From the NCBI GenBank assembly GCA_963779515.1, contig CAVZYN010000003.1, forward strand, positions 1-64,000: DNA of 64,000 nucleotides, in the 5' to 3' direction. Source of the stretch: CAVZYN01 sp963779515. GTDB taxonomy: Bacteria; Pseudomonadota; Alphaproteobacteria; Rhizobiales; Hyphomicrobiaceae. This document shows, one piece after another, positions 8,182 to 15,996 of the stretch; within the stretch, counting starts at the first letter, position 1, and every line of letters begins with the position of its first letter. The notes under the pieces were generated by a model that saw nothing but the letters and a program-made list of their open reading frames with translations, was not told the origin of the DNA and did not search any database. A program made the position numbers and the translations under genes.

Positions 8182-9159
8182 ATGAAACGCACTCTGACAG
8201 CAGTAGCCAGCGCAGCAATCAGCCTGGCGGTCCTAATGCCCGCACACGCCCAGGTCGGTCCTGGCAAGACGCTGACGTTGATGGTGCCGTATCCGGCCGG
8301 CGGTCTCTCGGACGCGATCGCGCGCCAGCTGACCCCGGCGATCGCCAAAGAACTCGGCCAGACCGTGGTCGTCGAGAACCTCGGTGGCGCCAGCGGCGGT
8401 CTTGCCGCTCAAAAACTGCTCAACACCGCGAACGACGGCCGCATGATCTTCCAGGGATCACCGAACGAGCTGATCCTGTCCCCGTACGTCAATCCGGATA
8501 TCAAGTTCAAGCCAGAGCAGTTTCGCCACATCACGCAGATAACCGCCAACCCGCTGATGCTGGTGGTGCGCCCGGATCATCCTGCCAAGACGGTCGACGA
8601 GTTCGTCGAGTACCTGAAGAAGTCGACCAAGCCCATCGCGTATGGCAGCGTTGGAGTAGGCTCCCTCTATCATGTGTTGACCGAAGATATGGCGAAGCAG
8701 ATCGGCGCCAAGGTGACGCACGTCCCCTACAAGGGCGCGGCGCCGATGTTGCAGGATATTGCAGGCGGTCAGATCGATTTCACGATCTTCCCGTATGCGA
8801 AGTCGTACAAGGGCCTCGAGGAGCAGAAGAAGCTGCGTCAGCTCGCTTGGATCGCGAAAGAGCGCAATGCGTTCGACAAGGACGTCGCAGCGTTCGGTGA
8901 GAGCAAGAGTCTGCCGAATTTCAACCATGCGATCTGGGCCGGCATCTTCGTGCGCAAGGACACACCGGACAACATCGTCGCCGCACTGAACGCCGCCATC
9001 GCTAAAGTGATGGCGACGCCAGAAATCCGCACGGCAATCGGCAATACTGGGTCTATCGTGATTGACACGACGGCACCCGACGTTGCCGACAAGTTCTTCG
9101 CCGCGGAAGTCGGCAAGTTGAATGCCATGGCCAAGACCATGGACCTCAAGCCGCAGTAA
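8182..9159 (+). CDS. tctC: TctC/Bug family periplasmic solute-binding protein
   Basis: A 325-residue exported protein with a Sec signal peptide of about 24 residues (ISLAVLMPAHAQ cleavage region). The mature part begins with the Bug-family segment TLMVPYPAGGLSDAIAR and has VVVENLGGASGGLAAQ and HVPYKGAAPMLQDIAGGQ. It captures the substrate for TctBA. A strong GGAGGA precedes the ATG; the 76-bp gap after tctA still fits one operon. A perfect hairpin follows the stop. Confidence 0.94.
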   Translation: MKRTLTAVASAAISLAVLMPAHAQVGPGKTLTLMVPYPAGGLSDAIARQLTPAIAKELGQTVVVENLGGASGGLAAQKLLNTANDGRMIFQGSPNELILSPYVNPDIKFKPEQFRHITQITANPLMLVVRPDHPAKTVDEFVEYLKKSTKPIAYGSVGVGSLYHVLTEDMAKQIGAKVTHVPYKGAAPMLQDIAGGQIDFTIFPYAKSYKGLEEQKKLRQLAWIAKERNAFDKDVAAFGESKSLPNFNHAIWAGIFVRKDTPDNIVAALNAAIAKVMATPEIRTAIGNTGSIVIDTTAPDVADKFFAAEVGKLNAMAKTMDLKPQ

Positions 9160-9185
9160 AGTAATGCGGTGAATGACGTCGCAGC

Positions 9186-9213
9186 TCCGGCTGGCACTCG
9201 ATCGCCAGCCGGA
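9186..9213 (+). terminator. Hairpin after the tct operon
   Basis: A perfect 10-bp stem (TCCGGCTGGC / GCCAGCCGGA) with an 8-base loop lies 26 bp after tctC. The T-tract that follows is weak (cactattcta), so it may be an imperfect intrinsic terminator or a transcript-end stabiliser. Confidence 0.65.
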
Positions 9214-9345
9214 CACTATTCTACGCCGCGAGATCTAGTTACAGTTTGTGCGGCGCGACGATGAGCTATGGTTGGGCGCTTCCAAGCTATCGCCCCCGTC
9301 CGGGCAAACTCATCGAAGCACAGCAATAGGGCGAGGAGAAATAGG

Positions 9346-10734
9346 GTGTTTCTCTCAGTGTTCGACCTGTTCAAGATTGGCCTCGGCCCGTCAAGCTCCC
9401 ACACCATGGGGCCGATGGTCGCCGCGAGGCGGTTCTTGGTCGCGTTGCGCGCACGTGCCCTGACACCGGAACCAGTTCGGATCAAAGTCACCCTCCACGG
9501 GTCGCTGGCCTACACGGGGAAGGGTCACGCCACGGACCGTGCCGTGATCCTCGGGCTGTGCGGTGAAAAACCCGACAGTGTCGATCTCGACGCCGCCGAC
9601 GCACTGATCGTTCGGGTTGCCGAGCAGAAGTTGGTGAATTCGCAAGGGTTCGGGCGCTACGATTTCGATCCGGCGTTGGATCTCGTCTTCGAACGCAAGA
9701 TCCCGCTTCCAGGACATGCCAATGGCATGTCATTCGAAGCCTTGACGGCTGATGGGAGGCTGTTGTTCCGCCAGGAGTACTTTTCGGTCGGGGGCGGCTT
9801 CGTTCTCGATCGAAGCGAACTCGACGCGCTCAAATGCGGAACCTCGACGGCTCTCGAAAAAACTGTACCCTATGCGTTCGAGAACGCTGCCCAGATGTTG
9901 GAAATGGCGCGCGCGAGCAAGCTTTCGATCGCTGAGATGAAGCGCGCCAATGAAGAACAGAAACGCGATCGCGTCGTCCTCCACGCGGGCCTCGACGCCA
10001 TCTGGCGCGCGATGGACGACTGTATCACGCGAGGTCTCTCTCGTGACGGCGTCATGCCCGGCGGTCTGAACGTAAAGCGTCGCGCGCGCGCAATTCATGA
10101 CAAACTGCAATCCGATTGGAAGACAAACCAGCCGAACCCTTTGCTGGCCAACGACTGGCTGTCCGTCCACGCTATGGCCGTCAACGAAGAGAACGCATCA
10201 GGAGGCCGTGTCGTCACCGCGCCGACCAACGGCGCCGCAGGTGTAATCCCGGCCGTCATCAAGTATTTTCTGCGCTTCCATCCTGGTAGTTCCGACGCGG
10301 ATGTCCACACGTTCCTGCTCACGGCCGCGGCGATTGGCGGTATCCTGAAGCACAACGCCTCGATTTCCGGCGCCGAGGTCGGCTGCCAGGGCGAAGTGGG
10401 CTCCGCATCCGCGATGGCCGCGGCGGGATTGGCAGCAGTGCTGGGTGGTTCGCCAGAGCAGGTCGAGAACGCTGCCGAGATCGCGCTCGAACATCATCTG
10501 GGCATGACCTGCGATCCGGTCGCAGGACTCGTCCAGGTGCCGTGCATCGAACGCAACGCCATGGGGGCGGTCAAGGCGGTTACTGCTGCCTCACTCGCAC
10601 TCAAGGGGGACGGCACACACGTCGTTCCGCTCGATGCGGCAATCGAGACAATGCGGCAGACGGGAATTGATATGCACGAGCGCTACAAAGAGACAAGCCT
10701 CGGCGGGCTCGCGGTCAACGTCGTCGCGTGCTGA
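9346..10734 (+). CDS. sdaA: L-serine dehydratase (iron–sulfur type)
   Basis: A 462-residue single-chain L-serine ammonia-lyase converting serine to pyruvate and ammonia. GPSSSHTMGPM (~14–24) marks the beta subunit. The alpha half has GAAGVIPAV, GCQGEVGSASAMAAAGL and CDPVAGLVQVPCIERN, which supply the cluster cysteines. The frame is open from 9268, but the GTG at 9346 is preceded by GAGGAG at 9333–9338 and gives the normal N-terminus (MFLSVFDLFKIG). A tail of glycine dehydrogenase begins within its last codons. Confidence 0.94.
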   Translation: MFLSVFDLFKIGLGPSSSHTMGPMVAARRFLVALRARALTPEPVRIKVTLHGSLAYTGKGHATDRAVILGLCGEKPDSVDLDAADALIVRVAEQKLVNSQGFGRYDFDPALDLVFERKIPLPGHANGMSFEALTADGRLLFRQEYFSVGGGFVLDRSELDALKCGTSTALEKTVPYAFENAAQMLEMARASKLSIAEMKRANEEQKRDRVVLHAGLDAIWRAMDDCITRGLSRDGVMPGGLNVKRRARAIHDKLQSDWKTNQPNPLLANDWLSVHAMAVNEENASGGRVVTAPTNGAAGVIPAVIKYFLRFHPGSSDADVHTFLLTAAAIGGILKHNASISGAEVGCQGEVGSASAMAAAGLAAVLGGSPEQVENAAEIALEHHLGMTCDPVAGLVQVPCIERNAMGAVKAVTAASLALKGDGTHVVPLDAAIETMRQTGIDMHERYKETSLGGLAVNVVAC

Positions 10735-10958
10735 TAGAAACTGTGATCAAAAACGCGCCGCACACGGCAATGGTGCTGGCGGCTGAGTGGAAGCATCCCT
10801 ACACGCGCGAGCGCGCCGTGTTTCCGTCGGCGTCGCTCAAGGCGACGAAATACTGGCCCCCTGTCGGGAGGGTCGACAATGTCCACGGCGACCGCGTGCT
10901 GGTCTGCAGCTGCCCGCCGCTCAGCGACTACGAGCAAGCCGAAAACTCTGGCGCTTGA
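10728..10958 (+). pseudogene. gcvP: Glycine dehydrogenase (GcvP) C-terminal fragment
   Basis: About 76 residues correspond to the extreme C-terminus of the glycine-cleavage P-protein. The diagnostic run is NAPHTAMVLAAEWKHPYTRE followed by YWPPVGRVDNVHGDR and LVCSCPP. A whole P-protein is about 950 residues, so more than 90% is missing. The fragment overlaps the end of sdaA, as if a deletion fused the two. It cannot be functional. Confidence 0.8.
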
Positions 10959-10972
10959 GAGGAACAGCCACC

Positions 10973-11026
10973 ATGGACACTCATCTCGTCATCGCTCTCG
11001 TCGGCCGCGATCGGCCTGGCCTCACT
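10973..11026 (+). pseudogene. ACT-domain (GcvR-like) gene start, truncated
   Basis: The first 18 codons from ATG 10973 read MDTHLVIALVGRDRPGLT, the typical first strand and ligand loop of an ACT domain such as GcvR-type glycine-cleavage regulators. A purine-rich GAGAGGA precedes it. After codon 18 the homology stops exactly where transposase-like sequence begins. I interpret an ACT-domain gene cut by an insertion element that later decayed. Confidence 0.55.
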
Positions 11027-11157
11027 GTCCGAAGACGCCCACCCGCAAGATCACGCGGCACATTTACGAGACCGCGCGCGATGTCGCCCGCGCCATCGCC
11101 AAGACCGCCGCCTATGAGCAGACACGGCGCGATCGCAAGAAGGTCGAGATGCTTAAG
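11027..11157 (+). mobile_element. Transposase C-terminal remnant (DDE type)
   Basis: Reading frame 11032–11157 encodes TPTRKITRHIYETARDVARA, then an AIAKTAAYEQ and RRDRKKVEML run. This matches the C-terminal region of IS1182/IS5-like DDE transposases, which usually continue with FAHLKRIL. Here it breaks off after VEML. No terminal inverted repeats were recognised. It sits between the truncated ACT-domain start and a tRNA gene. Confidence 0.7.
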
Positions 11158-11258
11158 CTGGTGATGGTGCGCGGACGTGCGTCAATTGAATCACGCAAAA
11201 CTCACGCAGACCAACGGACACGTCTCGCAACGGAAGCGGCGAAGTCCTTGTTTGGATT

Positions 11259-11335
11259 TGGTAGCGGGAGCCGGACTTGAACCGGCGACCTACGGATTAT
11301 GATTCCGCCGCTCTAACCAGCTGAGCTATCCCGCC
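11259..11335 (-). tRNA. tRNA with CAU anticodon, probably elongator Met
   Basis: 77 bases on the minus strand fold into a complete cloverleaf. The acceptor stem GGCGGGA pairs with TCCCGCT, followed by ACCA with the CCA encoded. The D arm is GCTC/GAGC, the anticodon stem GCGGA/TCCGT with loop ATCATAA, and the T arm GCCGG/CCGGC with loop TTCAAGT. The anticodon is CAU. The GGCGGGATAGCTCAG start is typical of elongator tRNA-Met in alphaproteobacteria; lysidine-modified tRNA-Ile2 is the alternative. Confidence 0.9.
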
Positions 11336-11432
11336 ATCGGCGCCTGCGCGCAGAAGCGCACGTATTGGAACGGCCAGCGATCCCTGTCAAGGGAAGCGCT
11401 GGCCGGGATCGTGTGCGGCGGCTTCGGAGCGC

Positions 11433-12158
11433 TTACTGCGCCCGGTTGCGGCCGTCGCTTTCCTTGACGAAACGCATCATGGTGAAAAGGCCCCAGGGGC
11501 GCAGGCCGCACTTGTCGACGAGGCGCAGTTCGTCGCAGACCAAGACGCGGTCGATGTCGAACACCGGGTGCCAGCCGAGCTTGTCGGCAAACGGCGCCAT
11601 GCGCCGCTCGACCCATCCGCGCACGCCCTCTTCGGTCGAGAAGTGGTTGACCAGCACCACCTGGCCGCCGGGTTTGCAAACGCGGGCAAGCTCGCGCATC
11701 ACCTTGGCCGGGTCCGGAACCACGGTCATGACGTACATCGCGGCGACCGTGTCGAAAGAGCCGTTGTCGAACTTAAGTTCGCCCGCGTCCATTTCGTGCA
11801 GGCCCGTGACGTTATCGAGGCCATCTTCGGCCACGCGCTCGCGCGCTTTGTCCAGCATCTCCGGCGACAGATCGATGCCGACGATCTCGAGCGAGCGCTT
11901 GTAGGCTGGCAGTGACAAGCCGGTACCAACGCCGACTTCGAGGACGCGGCCCTTGCTCTGGTTGATGATCTCCACCGTGTGCTTGCGGCCCTCGGCGGCC
12001 ACGCGGCCGAAGGTGTTGTCATACACCGGCGCCCAACGGCGATACGCGTTGCGGATCTCGTCCTCGTCCATGTGGCGCGGCTTGGCTTCCGCCACGGCCT
12101 TGAACTTCTTAATCAACTTGCTTGGTCCATCTTGTTTAGACTGCATCGTCGATCCCAT
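11433..12158 (-). CDS. pmtA: Phosphatidylethanolamine N-methyltransferase, PmtA type
   Basis: A 241-residue SAM-dependent methyltransferase matching the soluble rhizobial/Rhodobacter Pmt, which converts phosphatidylethanolamine to phosphatidylcholine. Motif I is LEVGVGTG, followed by IVGIDLSPEMLDKARERV. The RNAYRRWAPVYDNTFG segment near residue 40 and CGLRPWGLFTMMRF near the end are characteristic of the group. The frame is open further upstream, but ATG 12158 has AGGGAG ahead of it and lies clear of mnmA. It follows mnmA by 17 bp. Confidence 0.88.
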   Translation of the reverse strand: MGSTMQSKQDGPSKLIKKFKAVAEAKPRHMDEDEIRNAYRRWAPVYDNTFGRVAAEGRKHTVEIINQSKGRVLEVGVGTGLSLPAYKRSLEIVGIDLSPEMLDKARERVAEDGLDNVTGLHEMDAGELKFDNGSFDTVAAMYVMTVVPDPAKVMRELARVCKPGGQVVLVNHFSTEEGVRGWVERRMAPFADKLGWHPVFDIDRVLVCDELRLVDKCGLRPWGLFTMMRFVKESDGRNRAQ

Positions 12159-12175
12159 TGCACACGACTCCCTCT

Positions 12176-13423
12176 TCAAATGGCATTGGCTGGTGCGGGC
12201 ATCCCGGAGGATGTCCGCGTGGAAAGTGTGGACGTGGCGGCGGCGCGGCCGAGTTCCGTGCGCGCGATCCAGCCGCCGCCGAGAACGCGCGCGCCGCCGG
12301 AGGCATCGGCGTAGAAAACGCACGCCTGGCCCGGCGCGACGCCGAATTCCCCATTCGCAAGTGTGACGATCGCCGTGCCATCCTCGACATGAAGACGCGC
12401 CGGCTGAAGTGGTTGGCTCGAGCGCACGCGCACGAGCAGCGCGATGCCGTCGCGAGCCCCGTCACGTGTCATCTCGTCGATGAGCGCACGATCGCCGAGC
12501 CAGTTCACGTCGCGCAGCACCAGCCGTTCGGTCAGCAGATCGGATTTGGCGCCGACGATCACGCGTCGCGTCCGCGGCTCGAGCCGGACCACGAACAGGG
12601 GCTCGCCCATCGCAACGCCGAGCCCCTTACGTTGGCCAACGGTGAAATTGATGATGCCGTCGTGACGGCCAAGAACCCGGCCATCGACGTGCACGAGATC
12701 GCCCGGTTGCGCGGCCGTCGGGTTCAGCTTCGCGACGACGTCGGCATAGCGGCCCGAGGGGACGAAGCAGATGTCCTGACTGTCGGGCTTCTCCGCAACC
12801 GGCAGCGCCATGGACTTGGCAAGCGATCGCACCTCCGCCTTGCTCATGCCGCCGAGCGGAAACATCAGGCTGCCAAGTTGGGCCTTGGTGGTATTGAACA
12901 GAAAGTAGCTCTGGTCCCGCTCGGTGTCGGCGGCGCGATGCAGCTGCGCCCCCGCGGGACCGTCGTGCCGCTGGATGTAATGACCGGTCGCAAGCCGCGC
13001 CGCACCGAGGTCGCGGGCGGTATCGAGCAGCTCGGTGAACTTGATCTGGCTGTTGCACGTCACGCAGGGCACCGGCGTCTCGCCAGCGGCATAGCTGTCC
13101 GCGAAGGCGGTCATCACCCGGTTGCGAAAGCGGGTCTCGTAGTCGAGCACGTAGTGGGGGATTTCAAGCGCATCGGCAACCCGGCGCGCGTCATGAATGT
13201 CCTGGCCCGCGCAGCAGCTGCCGGCGCGTCCCGTGGCGCTGCCATGATCGTACAACTGCAGGGTAATGCCGACGACATCGTGTCCGGCCTGCTTCAGCAG
13301 GGCTGCGGCAACGGAACTGTCGACACCACCTGACATGGCAACGACAATCCGGCCGATGGACTGGCCAACTGGCGCGGTCTCATCCGATCGAGCAGGTACA
13401 GACGGTGGCGAGCGGAAAGTCAT
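12176..13423 (-). CDS. mnmA: tRNA-specific 2-thiouridylase MnmA
   Basis: About 415 residues. MnmA thiolates U34 of tRNA Lys/Glu/Gln. The PP-loop SGGVDSS follows RIVVAM. The catalytic cysteines lie in PCVTCN and in SQDICFVPSG. The C-terminal beta-barrel region (VGQRKGLGVAMGEPLFV) is intact, followed by about 30 extra residues rich in Thr/Ser/Ala. The ATG at 13423 was chosen; a GTG at 13483 would add 20 residues of low-complexity sequence. Neither has a clear ribosome binding site. Confidence 0.94.
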   Translation of the reverse strand: MTFRSPPSVPARSDETAPVGQSIGRIVVAMSGGVDSSVAAALLKQAGHDVVGITLQLYDHGSATGRAGSCCAGQDIHDARRVADALEIPHYVLDYETRFRNRVMTAFADSYAAGETPVPCVTCNSQIKFTELLDTARDLGAARLATGHYIQRHDGPAGAQLHRAADTERDQSYFLFNTTKAQLGSLMFPLGGMSKAEVRSLAKSMALPVAEKPDSQDICFVPSGRYADVVAKLNPTAAQPGDLVHVDGRVLGRHDGIINFTVGQRKGLGVAMGEPLFVVRLEPRTRRVIVGAKSDLLTERLVLRDVNWLGDRALIDEMTRDGARDGIALLVRVRSSQPLQPARLHVEDGTAIVTLANGEFGVAPGQACVFYADASGGARVLGGGWIARTELGRAAATSTLSTRTSSGMPAPANAI

Positions 13424-13893
13424 CTTCAGGGCGATTGAGGTCTGGCTGGCTGTTGCTGGAACGGGAGCCGCAGAGCGCGGCACGGAGTTCGAAGCGTTAA
13501 CCCAACAACAATGAACGGCGGCTGAAGGGATCTGACAGAAAATTACGGCTGTTCAATGTCGACCTCGTCCAGTAACCGTGCACGCAATTTGAGCGCCGCA
13601 CCCTACAGACGCGATCCCGCACTCGCAATGCCCCCGGACCGGAATTTTGCGACGAATTAGGCCTGTTTGGCCCGAAACTTGAAGTTCGCTTTACGGTTGG
13701 TGGTGACCGGTAAGGTAACCGTGCCAACTTGGATCACAGTAAGCATAGTGTAGAGACAAAGGTGACTGAAGCATTATCGTTAACCATCCCGGAAATGTTC
13801 AATTACTTCAAGTCTCTCCGCGTGTTTACTATGTGATTTAGGGTGATCTTAATTGTAGTCGTCTATGGTCAACCGAGGTCGCGTAGAGCGTAA
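13424..13893. other. Intergenic region upstream of sciP with CtrA half-site
   Basis: About 470 bases without a gene. At 13780–13787 it has TTAACCAT, the octamer known as a CtrA half-site in Caulobacter, 107 bp before sciP. The 13840–13870 stretch is AT-rich and could hold the promoter. No GANTC methylation site was found between 13484 and 13893. Control of sciP by CtrA would fit the known feedback loop but is inferred. Confidence 0.5.
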
Positions 13894-14181
13894 ATGAGTA
13901 TCATGACCGAACATCATCTCCGAGCGCGTGTGCGCTACGTTATTGGGCCCGATGGCAGCCCCCTGACGATTGCTGATTTGCCGCCGAAGGACACCAAGCG
14001 TTGGGTGATCCGTCGCAAAGCCGAAGTGGTCGCCGCGGTTCGCGGTGGACTGCTGAGCCTGGAAGAGGCGTGCGAACGCTACAAGCTGACCGTCGACGAA
14101 TTCTTGTCGTGGCAGCGGTCAATCGATCGCCATGGACTTCCCGGTCTGCGCGCCACACGCGTGCAAGACTACCGCAATTGA
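13894..14181 (+). CDS. sciP: SciP-like CtrA inhibitor (DUF1153)
   Basis: A 95-residue protein with the near-invariant SciP core: YVIGPDGSPLTIADLPP, then TKRWVIRRKAEVVAAVRGGL, then LSLEEACERYKLTVDEFLSW. This is a helix-turn-helix-like fold. In Caulobacter SciP binds CtrA and blocks recruitment of RNA polymerase to CtrA promoters in G1. The gene lies 1.8 kb from ctrA with fliJ between. ATG 13903 (MTEHH) is an alternative start. A terminator hairpin follows. Confidence 0.93.
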   Translation: MSIMTEHHLRARVRYVIGPDGSPLTIADLPPKDTKRWVIRRKAEVVAAVRGGLLSLEEACERYKLTVDEFLSWQRSIDRHGLPGLRATRVQDYRN

Positions 14182-14225
14182 ACGCTGCGCCGGTGCCGCC
14201 GGCGCGCGTCCCCGCGACTTTGACA

Positions 14226-14246
14226 GGGCTCCGGTTATCGGAGCCC
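14226..14246 (+). terminator. Intrinsic terminator after sciP
   Basis: The 8-bp stem GGGCTCCG / CGGAGCCC with loop gttat is followed by TTGTTGCGTTG. The convergent lipoprotein gene ends inside the loop (stop at 14235–14237), so the hairpin may serve both strands. Confidence 0.75.
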
Positions 14247-14786
14247 TTGTTGCGTTGATTGTTGCGTTGTGGGGCGCGAGGGCTTGCGCTTTTTTCCAGT
14301 AGCGGGTGCCGGTGGCGGTTGCGGCAGCGCCATCACCTCGCCGATACTGCAACCGTCGCCGCCGCGCGCCCACCGCAGAACATCGCGCTCCATGTTTACG
14401 GCAACGTTTGCGGGCAGTTTCAAATTTTCCGGTTGAATCAACGTGCCGCCTTGGGGTGTCGGCGCGAACGCGGCCCGATACACGCGCTTGCCGCGCGGGC
14501 TCGGTTGCGTCGGGTCGCGCTCATGAATGACGAATTCGGCGCCGCCATCGGCGGTTGGCGCATCTGCATGGAAAATGTGCGTCGCCCGCATCGGTCCCGC
14601 AGCGCCGAACCAGCATGGCAGCGCGCCGCGCGCGACATTGGAGTAGATGTCGATGGGCCGGCCGGAGAAGACCGGTCCGGTATTGACGAGGGGCGGCAAT
14701 CCCTCCGGTGTGATGAAGGGCCCGCCACCGCATCCGGCCATCGCGAGGCCGGCCAATCCACCGATGATGAGAGTGCGTGCCGTCAT
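14235..14786 (-). CDS. Putative lipoprotein of unknown function
   Basis: A 183-residue protein with a type II signal peptide: MTARTLIIGGLAGLAMAGC, lipobox LAMAGC with Cys19. The mature part begins GGGPFITPEGLPPLVNTG and contains a conserved-looking WFGAAGPMRATHIFHAD. The C-terminus is Pro/Lys/Gln-rich. I do not recognise a named family beyond conserved rhizobial lipoproteins found near ctrA. Probably membrane-anchored and periplasmic. No strong ribosome binding site is seen. It lies between sciP and fliJ. Confidence 0.75.
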   Translation of the reverse strand: MTARTLIIGGLAGLAMAGCGGGPFITPEGLPPLVNTGPVFSGRPIDIYSNVARGALPCWFGAAGPMRATHIFHADAPTADGGAEFVIHERDPTQPSPRGKRVYRAAFAPTPQGGTLIQPENLKLPANVAVNMERDVLRWARGGDGCSIGEVMALPQPPPAPATGKKRKPSRPTTQQSTQQGLR

Positions 14787-14966
14787 GCGCCGCGATCAAG
14801 CCAATGCATCCGCCGGCGCGATCGGTGCGCCTCGGCGGTTCTAGACAAACTGGATCGTCGGAGTCGACAGCGGGCAGGGCGTTTCCGTCCATAACCCGTG
14901 GAAAAGTCTAACAAAGCCGAGCGACTGTGGCGTCACGACCGTGACGCCCCTGACATCAGCGGCTCA

Positions 14967-15350
14967 TCAGCCGTGCATCGCTGTGCTGCGTTCCGGCTTC
15001 CGCCGGCTCGAGCGATCCGCGACGTCGCGAACCTCGACCGTCTCGAGCTTCTGCAACTCGGCGAGCAATTCGGCATGCGCGCCTTTTGCAAGATCGAGCT
15101 TCACGCGCAGGTCATCGACCGATGCGATCAGATTCGCGCGGCGCGTTGCGGCAGCCTTTGCAAACGTCGAATAAGAGAAGTGCAACGGATCCTTGATTCC
15201 TGTGCGATCTTCCTCGATCGCCACTTGGCGATTGAGATCGACAGCCATCTGTTCGAAATCCCGGATCATGCTCTCAAGGTCTTCGACCTTGCGCGCCTTG
15301 TCATTCACGTCGAAGCGCCTCAAGCGAAGCGCGGCATCTCTGGCCTTCAT
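14967..15350 (-). CDS. fliJ: FliJ-like flagellar export coiled-coil protein
   Basis: About 127 residues, almost all helical coiled coil (KARKVEDLESMIRDFEQMAV, AELLAELQKLETVEVR). The MKARDAALRLRRFDV start and RTGIKDPLHFSYSTFAKAAA centre match the FliJ-annotated proteins encoded next to ctrA in Hyphomicrobiales. FliJ belongs to the flagellar type III export ATPase complex. A second in-frame Met six residues upstream (15368) is possible. It is divergent from ctrA; no other flagellar gene is in the window. Confidence 0.82.
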   Translation of the reverse strand: MKARDAALRLRRFDVNDKARKVEDLESMIRDFEQMAVDLNRQVAIEEDRTGIKDPLHFSYSTFAKAAATRRANLIASVDDLRVKLDLAKGAHAELLAELQKLETVEVRDVADRSSRRKPERSTAMHG

Positions 15351-15996
15351 GTTCGATACCCCTAACACAGTCGAACTAACTATTGCCGCTTACTAACAAG
15401 TTCCGTGCCAAGAACGTGCCGAGTGGCAATAATTTACATCGGCTACTGACATTCTCTAAACCAAGACGATACACCGTTCCGGTTCAGGATGTACAGACAG
15501 TATGCCATGGAGCCATTAAGTTGCGGTAAAGCAACGAAATCAACCGTTCTTTTGGCATAGGTGGCGCCCGGACATTTTTTTGCCTTAGGGGCCTAGGCGG
15601 GTGAGTTGCAAATCAGTTACCCATCAATTCATGCGGTGCGCTCGGGACTGAACGGGGGAGCAGTCAGTGGACCAAAGACCACTGACTGACGTTCAAATCC
15701 CAAATTAGGGCACGCCGCGAAGAGTTCGTCACGACAAGTCGACAGACCCAGGCACGACCAGAGATGGGCGAGCATGAGAAAGCTTTTGCGTCCGGCCGCG
15801 CGGCCAAGTTGAGGGGCAATCAACGAAATTCGCGCAGTGTCCGATTTTGTTCGCGATCTCAAGGCCTCGTTAGGATTTGTTAATCTCTGGCCCTTAACTT
15901 CTGGGGAACCTGTTTTGCGTGGATTACCTCGTTGCGTCGGCGAAACGTGGCTCTGAGCAGAACGCCTGATGGCAGGTCAGGCAAGAGAGGACGAGA
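15351..15996. other. Long non-coding region upstream of ctrA
   Basis: 646 bases between divergent fliJ and ctrA with no convincing gene. It contains the perfect hairpin at 15661–15688 and two TTAA words at 15880–15883 and 15894–15897 spaced 10 bases apart, not the 7 of a classic CtrA box. I found no GANTC (CcrM) site anywhere from 15361 to the ctrA start. Length and AT content suggest multiple promoters or a long leader. Confidence 0.6.
15661..15688. promoter_or_regulatory. Perfect 10-bp inverted repeat upstream of ctrA
   Basis: CAGTCAGTGG and CCACTGACTG flank an 8-base loop (ACCAAAGA). The repeat lies 309 bp before ctrA. No T-tract follows, so it is unlikely to be a terminator. It could be an operator or an RNA hairpin in a long leader. 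Confidence 0.5.

Noticed and set aside
9160..9345. Glycine riboswitch ahead of serine dehydratase
   Set aside because: Only a terminator-like hairpin for the preceding operon is visible; no tandem aptamer pattern.
12158..13333. 391-codon open frame on the plus strand
   Set aside because: Lies opposite mnmA and has no recognisable domain; mnmA is unambiguous.
15870..15897. CtrA boxes in the ctrA upstream region
   Set aside because: TTAG/TTAA and TTAA/TTAA pairs exist, but the spacings are 6 and 10 bases, not 7.
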